In this document: positions 63,032 through 64,000 of the stretch, one piece after another | Position numbering within the stretch: the first letter of the stretch is position 1 | Layout of the letters: every line of letters starts with the position of its first letter | Assembly: GCF_000383095.1 (NCBI RefSeq) | Contig: NZ_AORL01000021.1 | Location: 806,001 to 870,000, forward strand | Reading direction: 5' to 3' | Origin: Sphingomonas sp. PR090111-T3T-6A | GTDB taxonomy: Bacteria; Pseudomonadota; Alphaproteobacteria; Sphingomonadales; Sphingomonadaceae | DNA: 64,000 nt | Program-made: the position numbers and the translations under genes | The notes under the pieces: model-generated | Database searches by the model: none | What the model was told of the DNA's origin: nothing | What the model saw: only the letters and a program-made list of their open reading frames with translations

Positions 63032-63062
63032 CGAAGGATATGTCTCACCGGCATATCCTTCG
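63032..63062. repeat. Inverted repeat, 11-bp arms
   Basis: CGAAGGATATG and CATATCCTTCG are perfect complements with a 9-base loop, 12 bases after the AhpD-like stop codon. No adjacent T run; TTTT occurs 11 bases further on the plus strand. Confidence 0.6.
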
Positions 63063-63076
63063 TCAGCAAAGGATTT

Positions 63077-63121
63077 TGGCAGGAGGCACGGCACCGACCC
63101 AGGTCGCCGTGCCTCCTGCCA
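63077..63121. repeat. Inverted repeat, 16-bp arms
   Basis: TGGCAGGAGGCACGGC and its perfect complement flank a 13-base loop. Read on either strand it lacks a following T run, so it is not a standard terminator despite its location between convergent genes. Sixteen unbroken pairs is the longest hairpin found in the window. Confidence 0.65.
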
Positions 63122-63363
63122 TGAAGGCAGCCCGGCTCCAGTCGCTCCTCTAGGATGCGAATTGCGATCCGCTCGACGGGCGGCATGACCCGCTCTCGAT
63201 CGACGGATATCTCCATCTTCGATTGTGGCGGCGCCTCCGAACTTGCGCGGGCGCTCGCGCGAACCGCCATCCTCTCCGGGACGGCCGCTCCGAAACACGG
63301 GAAGAAGTGGGCGACATGGCCTGACATCCATGCCGCCACACTCTCATTCCATCGCAAACACGA

Positions 63364-64000
63364 TCAGTAGTTGATCGTCCGGACGCTTTCGGCGGCCGCG
63401 AACGCGGTCTCCTTGTCGGCCTTCGGCGGGTAGATCCACACGGTGTTGATCTCCTGCTTGATCTTCTTCGCGTCGGCGCCCGTCACTTCGACCTTCGCCG
63501 TCCAGCCGCGGGTGAAGAGAGCGACGTCCCCGCCGAGATCGAGGCAGGTCACATAGGACGGCTGGTCATAAGGCTTGGTTTCGAGGCCCAGCAGGTCCGT
63601 CGCCGCATTGTGGCCCGCGAACGAGCCGAGGCGGTTCGCATGCTGACACGACATCAAGCAGAAGTGGCCGTCGGCATCGGTGGCCGCCTTCACATTGTCG
63701 CCGGTGGCGAAGACGTTGGCGATGCCGGGCACCCGGAGATCGGCTTCACCGATGATGCGGCCCAGCGGATCGCGCTCGGCCGGGATCTGCGCGGTGAGCG
63801 GGCTGGCGCGCATGCCGGCGGCCCAGACGATGGTGTCGCTCTCGATATACTCGCCGTCGCCGAGGGTCACGCCCTTGCCGTCGAGCGAACCGATGCCGGC
63901 GCCAAGCTTCGATTCCACGCCCAGCCTGTTCAGCGTCTCCTCGATATAGGGACGCGGCTCCGCGCCCATTTCCGGGGCGACCGAGGCCGAGCGATCGACG
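63364..64000 (-). CDS. NDH-2-type NAD(P)/FAD-dependent dehydrogenase, 5' end cut by window edge
   Basis: The last 211 residues of a two-dinucleotide-binding flavoprotein. VAPEMGAEPRPYIEETLNRLGVE lies in the NADH domain; TIVWAAGMRASPLTAQI and the FAD-contact VPGIANVFATGDNVKA with SCQHANRLGSFAGHNAATDLLG follow, as in type II NADH dehydrogenases and related oxidoreductases. The C-terminus is short and shows no obvious membrane helix. The start lies upstream of the window. Confidence 0.85.
   Translation of the reverse strand, partial: VDRSASVAPEMGAEPRPYIEETLNRLGVESKLGAGIGSLDGKGVTLGDGEYIESDTIVWAAGMRASPLTAQIPAERDPLGRIIGEADLRVPGIANVFATGDNVKAATDADGHFCLMSCQHANRLGSFAGHNAATDLLGLETKPYDQPSYVTCLDLGGDVALFTRGWTAKVEVTGADAKKIKQEINTVWIYPPKADKETAFAAAESVRTINY

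Larger units (their letters stand above)
63021..63363. other. Intergenic region between convergent genes
   Basis: A 343-base gap with no convincing gene on either strand; the short frames across 63155-63370 show no domain or ribosome-binding site. Its first hundred bases hold two long hairpins (listed separately). Nothing was recognised from 63122 to 63363. Confidence 0.4.

Noticed and set aside
63155-63370. Small plus-strand frame between the hairpins and the dehydrogenase gene
   Set aside because: No ribosome-binding site, no domain, and competing frames on the other strand look equally random.
1-64000. CRISPR arrays, rRNA, tRNA, insertion sequences, attachment sites
   Set aside because: No regularly spaced repeats, no tRNA-like cloverleaf with a CCA-type end, no transposase or integrase frame was seen on reading both strands; a dedicated RNA scan was not possible.

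Overview
The window is GC-rich, densely packed bacterial chromosome. Four features point to an alphaproteobacterium of the Sphingomonadaceae type (inference; no rRNA or housekeeping marker is present): three TonB-dependent receptors tied to catabolic genes, tryptophan-halogenase-family genes fused into a receptor operon, FadR-type and LacI sugar regulators, and NodT/RND efflux systems. No rRNA, tRNA, CRISPR array, insertion sequence or phage block was seen. The window reads as accessory catabolic and stress-response chromosome rather than a mobile island.

Region 1 (1-10764) is an oligosaccharide locus. A LacI regulator diverges from a sugar MFS permease. Downstream, a TonB-dependent receptor, a complete flavin halogenase, a degenerate halogenase paralogue and a GH31 alpha-glucosidase (cut by the window edge) form a chain of overlapping or nearly touching genes. 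Region 2 (10802-19361) holds a LysR-controlled amidohydrolase/deaminase/CynX-type transporter operon, an ASCH-domain orphan, a secreted prolyl oligopeptidase, an azoreductase with a divergent HxlR regulator, and small membrane proteins.

Region 3 (19639-28700) is an unsaturated-uronate (pectin or rhamnogalacturonan type) utilisation locus: TonB-dependent receptor, kduI, GH105 hydrolase, FadR-family GntR regulator and a DUF4861 protein, plus a glutaminase-A-like exoprotein. Copies of an 11-bp element close to TTGTATGACAA lie in three promoter regions of this locus, so it looks like one local regulon. Region 4 (28761-36638) is a sulfonate or sulfate-ester locus: TonB-dependent receptor, aldo/keto reductase, TauD-type dioxygenase, a complete ABC transporter and a LysR regulator.

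Region 5 (37069-55344) contains a small secreted protein, a methyltransferase-fold protein, an RND tripartite pump, a group III truncated globin with a flavohaemoglobin behind an NsrR-like operator, an azoreductase with a MocR regulator, an Emr-type tripartite pump with its TetR, and an MscS channel fused to a cyclic-nucleotide-binding domain. Region 6 (55345-64000) has a three-gene operon of small unknown proteins ending at a strong terminator, a ketone-body/PHB operon (adc, bdhA, patatin), a truncated alpha/beta hydrolase, an FMN reductase, a frameshifted NmrA-like reductase followed by a membrane protein and an AhpD-like protein, two long tandem hairpins, and the 3' part of an NDH-2 type dehydrogenase.

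All functions come from reading translated motifs and gene order; no database search was possible.
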